Counted from the stretch's first letter, positions 10,241-22,231 are shown. The stretch: 64,000 bases of DNA from Sanguinoderma infundibulare (GCA_032821775.1 JAVLRN010000016.1:434001-498000), one strand, 5' to 3'. Notes: a model not told the origin generated them from the letters alone. Translations and numbers: made by a program.

Positions 10241-12520
10241 AAGTTCGAGATTCACACACAGTCCTGAAAATTCGAATAGACGTCAGTGCGCGGTGCGAGA
10301 CTCGAAAATCACACAAGCGAGAACGTACCATGTTCAGATACTCCGCCATGCACTCCCCGATGAGCAGAGGCTGAGCGGAGGCGGTACCAAGATGCGTGCA
10401 CAGAACTACGAATGTTCTGTGGACAGACTCGAGTAAGCATTCGCGAACACGCGCTCACACGCGTTCGGAAGAACGACACACCAAGAGTGCACTTGGCGCG
10501 ATTGCTCGCTGCAAAGCAATGACAATGGCCTTCTCGCCTGCCCCTGCACATGTCTTCCCGGACTTGTCTACGTGGTCGAGGCCGAGCACATCCTCTGGTG
10601 CGAGCTTGTGATCATAGATTGTATCCTCTGGAAAACAACGATGATAAGTGCTGATCTCGACGCGAGTGTGATCGCGATGTTACTTCATTAACCGTCTTCG
10701 ATGCAAGAGGCTGCTTGAAGGTCGCGACCTGGATCAATGCGAAGCGGACCCCGTCAAGTCCTTCTCCGACACGCCTATTCGTGATTGCCGCAATAAGTGT
10801 TCGCAATAATGCGTTCCAAAGCGATCAGAAGAACAACGTACCAAGTCGTGTCCTTGATAGGATCGCGCCCTCGACACGAGGACCCGGTCGACGCTGGCTG
10901 GCCTTTGCGAGCTCTGTACAGCACTCGCGCGCCTCCGCTCGTTGCTTCCCTGCTGTGCATCTCTTTCTTCGTGCGTGCACCGTTTTCCCGCTTTCAGTTT
11001 TGTTCTACTCAGACCGCGCGCCTGGATACTCGTTAAATCGCTGATTGCAGTACCAAACCGGCTCAATGGATCACGTACCAAGTAATGCCGACCCCGGATC
11101 AACTAGCTCGATTGGAGAGCTTACAAGAGCGTAGCTCACGCCCGGTCGGCGCTTCGGGTCGGTGTTCGCGAGGAGGAGGATGTAGCTGATGATCGTGATG
11201 GACGAGATGAACGGTGCGCAATAGTTAACGCATTCTGACCACCAGGCGATGAACACGGTGAGGATGGTCGCAAGCATGTAGGGAGGCACGGTGAGCACTT
11301 GAGACCGCGCGGTGGTGGAGCCAAGGTCAGCGATGATCGTGGGCAGGTATAGAGGGGGAGCGAGAGCGTTTGAAACGCGAAGCAGTACAGACAATTCTTG
11401 AGGTCGGTGAGAGCAAGCCAGACAACAGACCAGGCGAACGGTTCATCGCGCGTCGCATCACTGTCGTCTTTGAGTCGTGCGTGGACGTGCGCGCGCTCGT
11501 CTTCTGTGAGGAACGTGGACGTGTTAGGGTAGTTTGCTATAAATAAAGGTTGACTCAGGCTGACCATGTATAGGACGACCGGCGCAAGTTCGAAATTTGC
11601 GCGTGGAGTCTTGAAAATTCGAATAGCGGTCAGCGCACGGTGCGGGACTTGAATGTGACAGAAGCGAGAATGTACCATATCCAGGTACTCTGCAAGCAAA
11701 CAGCGCAGTACCACACGAGCTCCTTGATGGTGTTCCGGGCGCATGCGGTATCAAGTTGCACACCAAGAGGAGCTATGAAATTCTTGTTAACAGACTGCAA
11801 TAAGTGTTCACCATACGAGCAGAAAACGGCGTACCAAGCATGTACTTGATGCGACCACCTCCGGTCCCCACGAAGCGCGAACATCGAGATGATGTACGTA
11901 CCAAGTTGCATATGCACACGTCGAGAGTCATGCGGACTCGGACTATGCGATGCGACTTTCATTAGATCTGCTTTCGAGAAGTGCGACAATGAGATGACAG
12001 ACGGAGGTGGCGAACGCAAAGAGACAAGGGCCCTGTCAGACTTGTCTGCACAGTGGCGTTCAGAAGTGTATAAGCACTCACACAGGCTGGTCTTACGCAA
12101 GACAGCACTCGTGCGCCGCATAATCGCTTTTGATCCCAGCGTTGCAGCGTCGCAATGGCGGCTTCGTGGCATGGGATGTGCGTGCCCTTTGGAATTTGGG
12201 GCATTGCTTCTGCTGCCGCTGCTCGTTGCTTCCCTGCTGTGCATCACTCTTCGTGCCCGCGCGCGTGCCTGGAAATGCTTCAACCAGCTGACCACAGTAC
12301 CAAACCTGCTCGAAGCATTACGTACCAAGTAACTTCGACAAAGCACGCGCACGCCAAGAATCATGCAGACTCGGACTGTCCCATGTGGAAGTGCGCACCC
12401 GGCTCGATGGAGAAGACGACTGACAGAAGTCACTGTCGCAAAGCGGGAAGGGTCAGGTCCGATGTCCATGTGGCAGATGTACCAAGTTGCATAGCATCCA
12501 CCCGCTGGTGCAGACCATTT
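10240..12520. repeat. Field of diverged internal repeats, copy 1
   Basis: Several blocks within this stretch resemble each other. About 10255-10345 resembles 11585-11690 (cgagaatgtacc or cgagaacgtacc near a cgaatag phrase). About 10790-11090 resembles 11790-12345, sharing caataagtgttc, then cgttgcttccctgctgtgca, then cagtaccaaacc and acgtaccaagtaa. The motif gtaccaag recurs many times; read on the minus strand it is CTTGGTAC, in several places followed by GT like an exon-intron junction. I infer decayed, repeatedly duplicated gene pieces around the MFS relic. No intact gene is present. Confidence 0.6.
11138..11534 (-). pseudogene. MFS transporter relic, copy 1
   Basis: Minus-strand reading gives YPNTSTFLTEDERAH, the loop typical after the sixth helix of fungal anion:cation symporters (allantoate/nicotinate permease-like), then WLALTDLKNCLYCFAFQTLS and LPLYT. 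A 13-bp deletion relative to copy 2 breaks the frame before the segment that reads FLPTIIADLG in copy 2. Beyond it, in another frame, come the next helices and DPKRRPGVSYA. Helices 1-6 and the last helices are missing. Confidence 0.75.
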
Positions 12521-12561
12521 GCGGCAACTTTGGTGTGGCGTGCGCAAGGAGAAAAGCATCA

Positions 12562-12837
12562 TCAGTAGCGATCATTACGGCCCGTATAGATATAGTACCT
12601 GTGCATCCCGTTCACGACCTCTGCGCTCACGACACTGATCCCATCTGCCCCAAACTCAAAGTTCTCTTCGCCCAGGTGCTGGTGTGGGATCTGGATTGGC
12701 CTTCCCTCGCTCGATGACGGTGACGCGTGCTCGACGCCCTGTGGAGGCTGGCTAGGTGCAGCAGAGCCAGCTTTCAAAGGCATCTTCGCGTCCGAGGTGT
12801 CCTTGTCGGCACTGGTATTGCTGTTCACGCCATTCAC
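12562..12837 (-). other. Coding-like exon downstream of the laccase relic, copy 1
   Basis: On the minus strand, an intron-like segment (GTAAGC to CCACAG) separates the end of the laccase relic from a frame starting at VNGVNSNTSADKD and running through a Ser/Pro-rich part to GEENFEFGADGISVV. It is in the place of the next laccase exon, but beyond NGVNS it does not match laccases I know. Copy 2 (29390-29655) has a shift and an in-frame break. I cannot assign it. Confidence 0.3.
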
Positions 12838-12896
12838 CTGTGGAGGCTCACCTTCAAGTCAGCCCCACACCAAGCGCGGAAATAGAGGGTGAGAGC

Positions 12897-13360
12897 TTAC
12901 CACGAAGGAGTACCGCTGAGCTGCGAAGATCTGGATCTCATTGACGGTGAGCGGGACGGTGTGCTGGCTGTCAGCCTCGACGACAATCATTAGAATGCCC
13001 CGCGATCGCGAATTTGTAGTTGGGGTCGCAAGAGATACTGACGAGGCGGAACCGGTAGCTGAAGAGAAGATAGCCCACGATCAGACGATTCGGGGACCGA
13101 ACGATCAAGAAATGGCACGCACCGCTTTCCCTGCGTCACCCGGATGACTGCCAGATCCGATGTTGGATTCTCCCACCAGCATCCCATGCCGTTGATCATG
13201 TTGGAGTCCAGCTTCCTGCGGGTCGCACTAGAGTCAAAATGTGCTTGTGAACGCTGAAGACCCAACACTCACGGAGGAAGATGCATAGCAAGCTAGGCTG
13301 CAGCGGTGACATGGTACCAGTCTGCGAGCGTAATGACGGTGCTTTCGGTAGAATGGTGAG
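12897..13360 (-). pseudogene. Laccase (multicopper oxidase) relic, copy 1
   Basis: Minus-strand pieces of a basidiomycete laccase follow each other with introns and breaks. STVITLADWYHVTAA holds the WYH of the second domain's start. Then come NGMGCWWENPTSDLAVIRVTQGKR, which is normally NGLGRYxGGPTSDLAVI, then [12 protein letters not shown] in another frame. A segment reading [19 protein letters not shown] in copy 2 is recognisable here too. The N-terminal copper ligands (HWHG, HSH) and the C-terminal HCHIDWH region are not found. In-frame stops and frame changes rule out function. Laccases are typical of white-rot fungi, which supports the taxonomic guess. Confidence 0.8.
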
Positions 13361-14702
13361 CATATCGTGAACGTCGAGGGAGTATCAGCCGCATACTGTG
13401 GTCGAATAAGGCGGCCGAGTGCAGAGACCATCGTCACACTGAAGTAGTCATAGTCGATGGTCGTCGCGAAGGAAGGCATGAATGAGGAGTGGAGGGAAGG
13501 GCACCGTGATGAATATCGAGGAGATGGGGCGGGGATTTACAGAGGGACGACCGAAGGGATCCAAGTCCCCGTTCACGGCCGACAGTGTGGCCAAAGCAGT
13601 ACAAACAGTTGGCTAAGCCCTGTCGCTTAGCCATCTTGCGACATCTATTTTTTGAGTCAGCGCATCCCCAATCAATTACCCACGAGTACGGTTCATCCGG
13701 GCTGCGCTCTCTCGCTTACCTGAGAATTCAGAGACCGTTGCCACTGCACGGCATCCACTCCACACATGTACACTCCGGGTACCTGGAACGCCGGGAGCAG
13801 CATCATAACGACACGATTACGATAGAACACATAGAGCCGAGGATCAACTGGCGTTCTTGGCAGCAATGCCCGCTGACCGCCGTAGCTGGCCTCAACCAGG
13901 CAGTCGGAACTGTTTCGGATGGGAATGTGGATGTTGCGGAGGAAGCTTCCGTGGTTGTCTTTTTTCCCTGTATGCGTGAGGATATGAGATCTTTGATGAA
14001 CATGGATGACATGGATTTGATGAGCTCTTCTGTTGGGTTGTTAGACGGCGCTGCTCGCATCCGGGGCCTTTGCGAATGGCTGAGACGTGGCTGCATCCAC
14101 AGAGTTGTTCCTGGCTGGCACGCGCACAGGGCTACGCAGCGGTGGACAGAGAGAGCGGTCCTCGGAGGAGTCTGGAAGGTGCGATCCAAGGATGATTGGC
14201 GGCTTGCGTGAGCAACATTCGCTTCTTTGGGGCTCCTCGCATGGCCAGAACCTGGAAGTCCAGAGTCCAGAGTCAGCAATCAGCGAGACCTGGCCGATCC
14301 CCAGGGCGCATCATTCCAGAAGAATTCCAATTTGCGGTATGGCGTCATGGAGATGACCGCGGTTAGACGCAAATCAGTCACAATGCATCTGTTCCTGGCA
14401 GCGACTTCGTGCAGTCTTGTTTGCCCGCAGGTGGCGCCCAGAGCATCAGAAATCGAATACTTACATACCAACAATGCATCTCTTGCACAGATCTTCGTGG
14501 ATGCAGAGAATTTGTTTGCCGGTTGCCGACGGTGATGGTGGGGATAATCAAGCTGATGAAGCGCCGGTGGATGCGAAGATGAGTGGACAAAATAGGCAAT
14601 GGCCCTCGGTTGTTCGCTCACCGCCACCACAGTCACCATCTGCACAACCGGGTCCAACCATGAACAGTCTCGACGTCTAAGCTCCAGGCGACTGTAGTAC
14701 GA
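13361..14702. other. Decayed sequence without an assignable gene, copy 1
   Basis: Several frames of 100-200 codons overlap on both strands; none shows a motif I recognise. One minus-strand frame (LLPRTPVDPRLYV then MMLLPAFQVPG, about 13745-13870) is kept in copy 2 (30600-30697) and looks coding-like. The counterpart in copy 2 is 30179-31563. Confidence 0.4.
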
Positions 14703-15091
14703 CTATGCTAGCGGAAGACAATTATTGTATCTAGAACACCATCCACTCGAAGACCGCTGACTGCTGGAGGAACAAGGCACTGATTGGGAGGGTTTGGAGG
14801 CATAAAGTTGGTACCTGGCGGAGGAAGGGGGACTCCTGAAGGTCCTGCCGACGACCCAGGAACACCATTCGGCTGGGGCGCGTTCCCGGGCAAGGGAATG
14901 GCACTCTGAATGCTGTTCCGGAGAGGACCAGGCTGCTGGCCTGGTACGGGTGCGATACCGTTCGTTTGAGGTCCGGAGGAGTTTGGTGGCCGTACACCAT
15001 TTGCTGGGAAGCATCCTGCTGGTGGTTGTCCGGGTTGTCCTGGACGTGGTTGGGGTTGTTTCTGTGCTCCGCCGGCGGGGGGCATTACCAA
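14703..15091 (-). pseudogene. Proline-rich coding relic, copy 1
   Basis: An open minus-strand frame is very rich in Pro, Gly, Gln and Asn (PRPGQPGQPPAG, GIAPVPGQQPGP, PPPGTNFMPPNPPNQ). Composition is like the disordered regions of fungal transcriptional coregulators. In copy 2 the same residues are split over two frames (31564-31857 and 31713-31985) by small indels, so at least that copy is broken. I recognise no domain. Confidence 0.4.
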
Positions 15092-16868
15092 AAGCGGGCT
15101 CTAGACTGTGAGTGTGAAACGTTTAACTTGCAGAATTACCGTTGATCGAAGGGTCCAGAACTGCCATGAGTCCAGTAACAGGTACGTGGAAGGGTTCGAA
15201 GAAGCCACACTTTCCGGGTAATTTCAAGTGCGTGCGCTTTCCACGGCTCGGAAAGCAAGGCATTTCACGCGACGCAGCAGCGGCCGCTGCTCGTGTCCTT
15301 AGTACCTTGTCGTCTTCTCTCCTCAAGGGCATTGCATTCACAACTTGAATTTACTCTCTATAGCTATCGCTCGAATCACTCGAAACACGCTAACCATTCA
15401 ATCGTCTGGGAACTGGACAGGGTCATGAAATTCGAAGCTTCAACATACCAACCGGTCATGGAAACCGCTTCATGGTGAATGGTGCGTCGCATCAACTACG
15501 CAATATTCGTTCCCTGATGTCGCTGACATTTGAACGCCTTACTCGGATTCATCAAATTGGTTTCCATCAGAGATCCGGAGAACGACTCACGACCCATCTG
15601 GTGGCCAACGAGATGAGAACTTTCTCGAAGCCAAGTTGGGAAACGGCAGGGCGTTCGAGCGTCCAAGGTCGAATCTGTCACGCGAGGAGCGGATCAGGCT
15701 CATCAAGGCGCGCTGTGCGGGCGGACAGCGCCCTCCACCTCTTCGTCAGTCAATTTTGAGGTGCCAGTGAAGAGAGAGCGGTGGAGGCTCTGAGGGGATG
15801 TTGTGCAGGAACTGAAGGACGCGATTTGAACGGTAGGAGAGGAGAGGAGGCAGGTGTCAGAGCAGATGCCTCCTGCATTCGAGGCAGAGAGCAGGGTGAG
15901 GGAGGACAAGGTGGAGACGGGGAGGGAGGGATGTCCAGGCCCCATTCCTGTGCCAGACCGGGAGAAATCGATCGCTATTGAAGTGAGGAAGGGCTCATCC
16001 ATCGCTGAAGTGAAAAAAGAGCCCGTACGGTACGTGCCCGCCCCACAGCCAGAGGCGATAGAGCCTGAGTACGAATCTGAGCCCGAGTCCAAGCGGGCAT
16101 ACCTCGACTCACCCTCGCCTGCACTGTGGCCGCAGCCACTTCCCCCATCGTTGCATGTGGACTCGTTGTGTCTCGTGCTGGAATCCGGATCAGTCATGGA
16201 TGCATATGATACCAAAATATGAACAGTGTCCCATGGCCAGCCTGCGTCAATACTCGCGCATGTGCAAGGCGAGCTGGATATGTCACAGCCCCAGATAGAC
16301 AATATTGATTGTGTTCGCTCTCATACCACCACGTTCAATGCTACATAGTGTTTATGCTCATGGATGACCCACTTTATGCTTGGACGGAGTATGAGTGAGG
16401 TGATTCTAGTCTCGGCGTTCTTCAGAAGGTCTGCAAAATAATCCCTTGTTCGTCCAGAGCTCTCTCCCTCGACAAACTACTTGGAATGAGTGCGTATGGG
16501 ACGAGGACTAGCTGGAGCGGGGGACGCGAAATGTCAGGAAATGCAAACTGCGCAGAACCAGAGATCAAAACCGAAGATTCCAGGCGGCTCTCGCGTATGG
16601 CAACGTCCGTCTCGCTCGGACGCCGAGGTCGTAGATTCCGATGTGGATGACCGTCCCTTGACGACGGTGGGGGAACGCCGAGTTGTAGCAGATCAAGATG
16701 CCAATATGAAGGTTCCGAGCGTGCGGACGCGAGGCCGACCATCGCGTGTGTCGTCAGGAACCTTGTGGATCCTCTGAGCGGTTGTGCAGCCTCGAAACAG
16801 GGAGCTGGCTCCCGAGATCTGCGATATTGATTGGGCTCGCGGGCCTGCAGACGTCACAGACCGTGAGA
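15092..16868. other. Decayed sequence to the unit junction, copy 1
   Basis: Plus-strand pieces look coding-like without being recognisable: SREERIR (about 15685) and VKKEPVRYVPAPQPEAIEPE followed by YESEPES (about 16010-16095), and a charged frame at 16490-16777. In copy 2 (31986-33940) the first of these is longer (frame 32394-32798), while a ~155-bp part before VKKEPV is missing. Each copy lacks pieces that the other has, so both are decaying independently. Confidence 0.4.
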
Positions 16869-18183
16869 TCCTCCGTATACATACTAAGAACATGAAGCTC
16901 GCTGATTCAAGCTGGCTCACCGCGTCTGGGTCACCTCAGCACGTCGGAACCACATGCTCGCCAGGTCGTGCTGGTGGCGCCTTCCGTCCCGTCAGTTGAG
17001 ATCGTTGGACGTCGTCTGTGGCTCGGCGGCGTGGACACAAGCGGGCGCTGAAGGAGACCTGAAAACGTCGGTTTGGACCAGGGGGATGGCTGCGGCGGCC
17101 AAGGTACATCAAGAGCACTAGATGGGACAATTATTCGCGACCATTCATGACGACCGCAGTCCTCGCATGTGCGCTGTAAATTTGGCTCTTTGACAGGGAC
17201 GCACGCGGTGCCACGCAACCACATGAGACAACGCCCGGACCCCGGGCTGCAAAGGCTGGGCTTTTCGGATGCCTACCGGATAGGTGAAACATGCGATTGC
17301 AGAGCCATGATGAAGGTAAAGCTTGCTCTATGTATTCCGCCCGGACGAACGCAACAACCTGTGTCATAAATACGATCATCCAGGATCCACGACGACAGGC
17401 AAAGGCCGGATTGGGGATAACGGTTGAGCATTGAAGATCGTGGTGTGAGGCGAGACGGACGACAGGGACGTGAGCCGTGGATGCGATGATGCGCGACCGG
17501 CGTACGTTCGCGCTTAGGATGTGGGTGACGACGGTGGTTCGATTGATGACATTGGGGAGATGACTCGAACGGCTCGAACCTCCGAGCACCGGCAGCGTCT
17601 GCTTCACTTGATACCGCTTCGAGTGCGGATCGCGGCGAGAATACAGCCTGGAGGCGGGCATGTCGGCGCCATGTGGGTTGATTTCGCAGCGGAGCAACGG
17701 CCTCCCCTGAAGAGACGCAGTATTAAAGACCTGATGAGAGGACAGAAACGACTCATTACTCACTGGTGTTGCGCCTGCCCACCCGGTCCCATGCTGTCTC
17801 TTCTTCCGAATTTGCGGACAATAACTTTACTCGCTCGCTCACTTCCCATTCGACCTCGAATGTATGTGTCCGCCACGATCTTCTTGTCCAGGTCATAGCG
17901 CTAACGATGTTGTACCGAGCGAGGTGTGCTCCCCCTGAACCGGTCTGACGGGTGATAAGGGTATGTTAGCCATCAGACAAAAGTGCGTTGGCAATAAACT
18001 CACCTGAATTTCTGTTCACAGACGTACGTGTCCGGGAAACTCGTGGCGCTGCGCCGCACTCCCCCCAGTCTTGAAGCCCTCATGCTCGTCCCCTCACCCC
18101 ACGTCTCTTCCTCGCACACTCGCCACTCCGTCGAATCTTGAAACCCGTTATCGAACCATCCGCCGCGACTAGTCATTTGACAT

Positions 18184-19101
18184 ATGGCGTCTGTAAACGG
18201 CATCCGCATCGGCCTCTACGTCGTCCTGGTACGTCTCGTGAGCCGAAGAACCCAATATGGGCGACGCTGACCATGACCATGTCGGACGGGGCCCGCTCTG
18301 CAGTGGCTCTTCTCCGCCGTCCTCCTCGGCCTGACGGGCACGCGCCTCCACTACACGCTCTTCCTCCCGCCCTTCGACCCACTCAACAACGGCCAGCCAT
18401 TCTACGACCCCATCGTCGTCGAGCTCCTCGCGACCTCCGTCCTCGCCCTCTTCTGGTCGTCCTACATGTACGTCACCGAAGCGCTATCAGTTCCCACCCC
18501 GCCGGGGCGATAGATCATGGGGCTCACCATGTGTACATACCGTGCTGACGATCTCCGTGGCAGCATCCATATCATCCACCGGAGCTACGACTACGGCCGA
18601 TTCTCGAGCTTCGCCGCCGAGCTCCTCGGGCTCCTGGCGCTCTTCACTCTGTTCCTCGTCGGCGCCGCAATCGCCTCGGTACGTCCCGTCCGCTCTCTCC
18701 TCGCCTCTCCTCCGTCCTCCGCCCTCCCTCCGCACATCTGTCCCGTAACCCCGCCTCCCGACTCGCGCTGACGCCCCCGCGACGCGCAGACGCTCTGGGG
18801 CGACCTCTTCTGGTGCCACCAGTTCTGGCAGTGCCGCATGCTGACCGTGCTCGTCACGTTCGCGTGGATGTGCTGGCTCATGACCTTCGCGCTCGTCGTC
18901 ATCTCCGTCCTCTTCGCCGTCGCCAACTCGGCCTTCTTCCACCCGCTCCACGGCAGGTACGACCCCCGCGCGAGCTTCTTCGGTACGTCGTCGTCCCTTC
19001 TGTCGGTCTGGTCAGTGGTTCGTGTTGTGCTGATGGTCTCCGTATCCGCATTGTCCACAGGGCCCAACAACCGGAAGGAGCGTCGCTGGCGCTTTTGGTG
19101 A
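18184..19101 (+). CDS. MARVEL-like four-pass membrane protein, copy 2
   Basis: Same five-exon structure as the copy at 1316. Coding exons read the same protein; the visible differences are in the third intron, which is 3 bp longer and contains several substitutions. The near identity of exons and flanks points to very recent duplication or gene conversion between copies 1 and 2. Confidence 0.8.
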
Positions 19102-19652
19102 GCGAAGATAAGAGGGTGGCGGGGGGGGCTGCCACTGCGCGCCCTGTATAGTTTGTTCTTCGCTCTCCAGTGTTATTTCCTGAGGATCTAGCTTTCATTA
19201 GACCGTTTCGTATCGTACTTGTGCACTCGTCCTGTAATATACACCTCTGTACAACACGAGTACCCACACACGATCAGCACCGCACATCGCGCCGCATGAC
19301 CACCGCTCTGAATTCATCCACGCACCTAATTATGCACTCCGAGACGACAGGCACTACCGCCGCGCCCGCCTCGTCTCTGAGCCGTCCTCCCTGTGCTCCC
19401 TACCAAGTCGCGTGCTGCTGTCGCGGTCGCCGCATGCGCAGGGGCTTCTCTGCCGCTGCTCCTGGGCACCAACCCACAGCTGCAAACAGCTCTCTAAGCG
19501 CGCTCTGCCCTGGTGTTCAACTTCACGAGTAGCGCGCCGAAGCTGTCGCCCCGTACGCGTTCCCAGTGCGCCCCGCGGACCTCGATCTGCCCGAGCGTCC
19601 GCCCGCGCGGAAGTAGGCCGCCCTTGCGGGCGCTGAAACGGGCTAGCGAGGC

Positions 19653-20018
19653 TCACGCGGGAACGCATGTTTTACTCAACCGGCTGGAGGGCCGCGGGGG
19701 CGTTCTTGCGGAGGAACGGGTGGAGCGCAGTAACCAGCACTCTTGCTGCCAGTCCATTATGTCCTGGATGTGAAGGCGTAACGAGCGCAGTGCGACCGCA
19801 CCCCGAACGTCTGTGGCCAAGACGCATATATATGTCTCGACTTGGGTGATGCTGGTCCTGACGGACACGTCGCGGTAGAGCACGGCCTCGGCTTCGGCTC
19901 GGAAGAGCTGGGATACTGACGCCATCGAGATAAGGCCGCGCTTCGCACCAGGATCAGGCAGAGCAGCAGTGAGATATTCGAAGATTCTCCTCCAGATTTC
20001 AGGCGGGAACTGGGCTGT
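19653..20018 (-). pseudogene. Truncated F-box gene, copy 2 (pair 1), start codon lost
   Basis: Corresponds to 2801-3154. The start codon is destroyed: the plus-strand CAT at the expected position is TGT at 20016-20018, so ATG became ACA. The frame then reads AQFPPEIWRRIFEYL and on through the conserved F-box region. A small deletion near the 3' end shifts the frame, giving a different C-terminus from copy 1. The decay is more advanced than in copy 1. Confidence 0.75.
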
Positions 20019-21049
20019 AGGTGCAGTATGGGACTTCTGCCAACGCGCATGACACGGTCAGCGCATTCGGGCAGTGCAACTCGGGGCGATAACGACGTAC
20101 TTTTTCTGCATTGTCTCCGCAGGACTTGGAAAGAATATTGAGTGACTGTCTATAACCACGACATGGTAGCACCTGGCAGCCAGCCAACACATGAGGAAGG
20201 ATACGAGGGTGGAAGTGAAGCAGCGACGTACTGCGAACCCCAATCTCGTCGAATCGGACCCGCGAGGTAATATAACTTGAGTGAACTGGAATGATTCCAG
20301 AGGACCAGAGAGAGCAAGAGAAGGTGGTAGTCGTGGCGGAGGAACAGAAGAACGGATGAGATTGAACCCGGCTACGCTACGCAAGCAGCTCAGGTATGTA
20401 AGGGTACCTCGCCGGCTCGAACAAATAAGTGCAAATAATGAGCATCTAGATGCAGTCAAAGTATACAAGTAGGTGAGATGGTCGGGAAGGGAGAAGGACG
20501 GAGGAGGTTTCCGGACGAAAGGAGCGGCATCACGCTTGTACATGCCCCAAATGCGAGCCGCCAAACGGATTGAAGAAGTGTGCGAGAGCAGAGAAGGAGG
20601 AGTCCCAGTCCACCGTGCCAGAGTCTCGGCTCCGGTGGCTTATCGCTTCCTGCCGAATCACATCCAAATCGAGAACGAATGATCTCCCGAGGCTCAGCCG
20701 ATGTCAGTGCCAAGCCGCCTTCACTGTGGCCGACGATCTAAGAAAACGAGAAGACATGGGACTCGGAAGTTTTGTAGGATGCCCAGCGCTTCAACCGCTT
20801 GGAAAGTAATAGTTCAACAAGACTAACTTAAACGATGGTATTTGGTACCAAATAAGATGGGGATTCGAAACAATGACAGGAAGGTACGGGGGGCGAAGCC
20901 CAGCTGTTATATACACACAAGTCCAAGCACTAGCACGGCGGTGCGCGGATCCAAGTTCGAACCCAGCTACAGGTTTGAACGTACGTCAGGGTCAGAGTCA
21001 CGCATCACGAAAGTGCACGGCGCACCTGTCAATCGCAACAGTCGCAAAT

Positions 21050-22231
21050 TTACACGGAGTGGCGGGTCTTCAGCAACCGCGCGTATTTCGACGTGTGCGG
21101 CGCGAGCTTCGCGTGCCCCTTCACGAACTCGAACAGCTGCCCGCGCATGCACACCTCGTGGAACTCGAGCGCGTCAGGCCCAGGCGGTGTGGTGAAGATC
21201 CGCTTGTACAAGTCATCCAGCAGCCGCCTGTCTTCCGCGTTCTTGCAGTTCGCGAAGCCGTAGTCGGCGACGACGGACGGCGGAGGCGTCAGTGCCGCCT
21301 GTCCGTGGATCCCGTAGACGAGCTTGTACATGTAGAGCTTCAGGCGCCAGATGGACTTGAACGATCTCGGGGCACCAGCCATGATGTCGAGGAAGAAACG
21401 AGGGTTTGGGAAGGGAACGCCGCACCGGTAGAACAGGACGGGGAGGGAGGAGGTCTCGTACGCGGTGCAGAACTGGTCGAAGGTACAGCGTCGGATGAGC
21501 TGCCGGTACGAGTTCGCGAGCTCCTCCTCGTCACCAATGACGAAGCCAAACCCCATCCATAAGCCATCGAGAAGAGGCTCGGGGTGCACTCCGGATACCA
21601 AGATGGAGTAGAGAAAGAAACAGGCGAGTTTAGCGGGGGAGAACGCACGAATCTTCGCTATAACCTGCTCGGCAGTGTCCTTCGGGGAGCCGCCAATGAG
21701 AGTCCAGGCGTCCATCGCACCTGGTGTTTGAAACATGGCGGCGGCGGTTTCGTCGTTCGTGGGTTGGCCCATAGGCAATCCGTTAAGGACATACGGGTTC
21801 CGGAGGAGCCATGGATAGCATGGGCTTCGGCTATCCGGGGGAAGCGCTTCGAAGACGCCCTTGACGCCCTCAAAGAGTCTCCCCTCCTTCCTCCACGTGC
21901 GGACCTCTTGGGGGGAGACAGCACGGCGCACGAGCACCTCCTTCCATAGATCGCAGATCATGTCCAAGCCGGTAGGGCCGGATGCCATGACGGCCTTGTC
22001 GAACCCGTAGTCGAGCATGGTCTGCTCATCGTGCGGGACGAGATCCTTGAAGCATGCGCGGGCGAGGTGATAGGCTGTGTCGATCGGCTTGTCGGTCTTG
22101 CAGTCGAAGATGTGCCACGGCCAATGTTGCTTCTGGCACTCGGTGCTGCAGTACCAGACGTTCTTGCATCCGGCACATCATTTGGCGTCTTCGGCGTCTG
22201 TGGAGCAGCGGGCGCATTTGTGAGAAACCAT
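21050..22231 (-). pseudogene. MYND zinc-finger gene, copy 2, nonsense in the finger
   Basis: The whole 393-codon frame of copy 1 can be followed, but codon 18 is TGA: the plus strand reads tca at 22178-22180 where copies 1 and 3 have tcg. The change is CGA (Arg) to TGA, a C-to-T transition at a CpG. It falls between the second and third zinc ligands, so no finger can be made from the normal start. Internal re-initiation at 22018 would give a 322-residue protein without the MYND domain. The rest of the frame is intact, so the lesion is recent. Confidence 0.85.

Larger units (their letters stand above)
1..16868. repeat. 17-kb tandem repeat unit, copy 1
   Basis: The first bases of the window recur at 16869 and again at 33941, and sequence between these points aligns along its whole length, so the region is a head-to-tail array. 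Copy 1 is 16868 bp. It carries a MARVEL-like gene, two F-box/MYND pairs (each with one decayed member), a dynamin relic, an MFS relic, a laccase relic and a proline-rich relic. The window begins inside a unit because the sequence starts mid-phrase relative to copies 2 and 3, where about 20 identical bases precede it. The true left edge of the array is therefore not visible. Confidence 0.97.

Noticed and set aside
11630..12562. 310-codon minus-strand frame in the repeat field of copy 1
   Set aside because: The counterpart in copy 2 is broken in several places, composition is Ser/Arg/His/Cys-rich without hydrophobic pattern, and the region consists of repeated blocks.
13585..14211. 208-codon plus-strand frame
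   Set aside because: No domain, no splice signals, and it includes MDDMDLMSSS-type low-complexity only by chance of the repeat. Copy 2 keeps just part of it.
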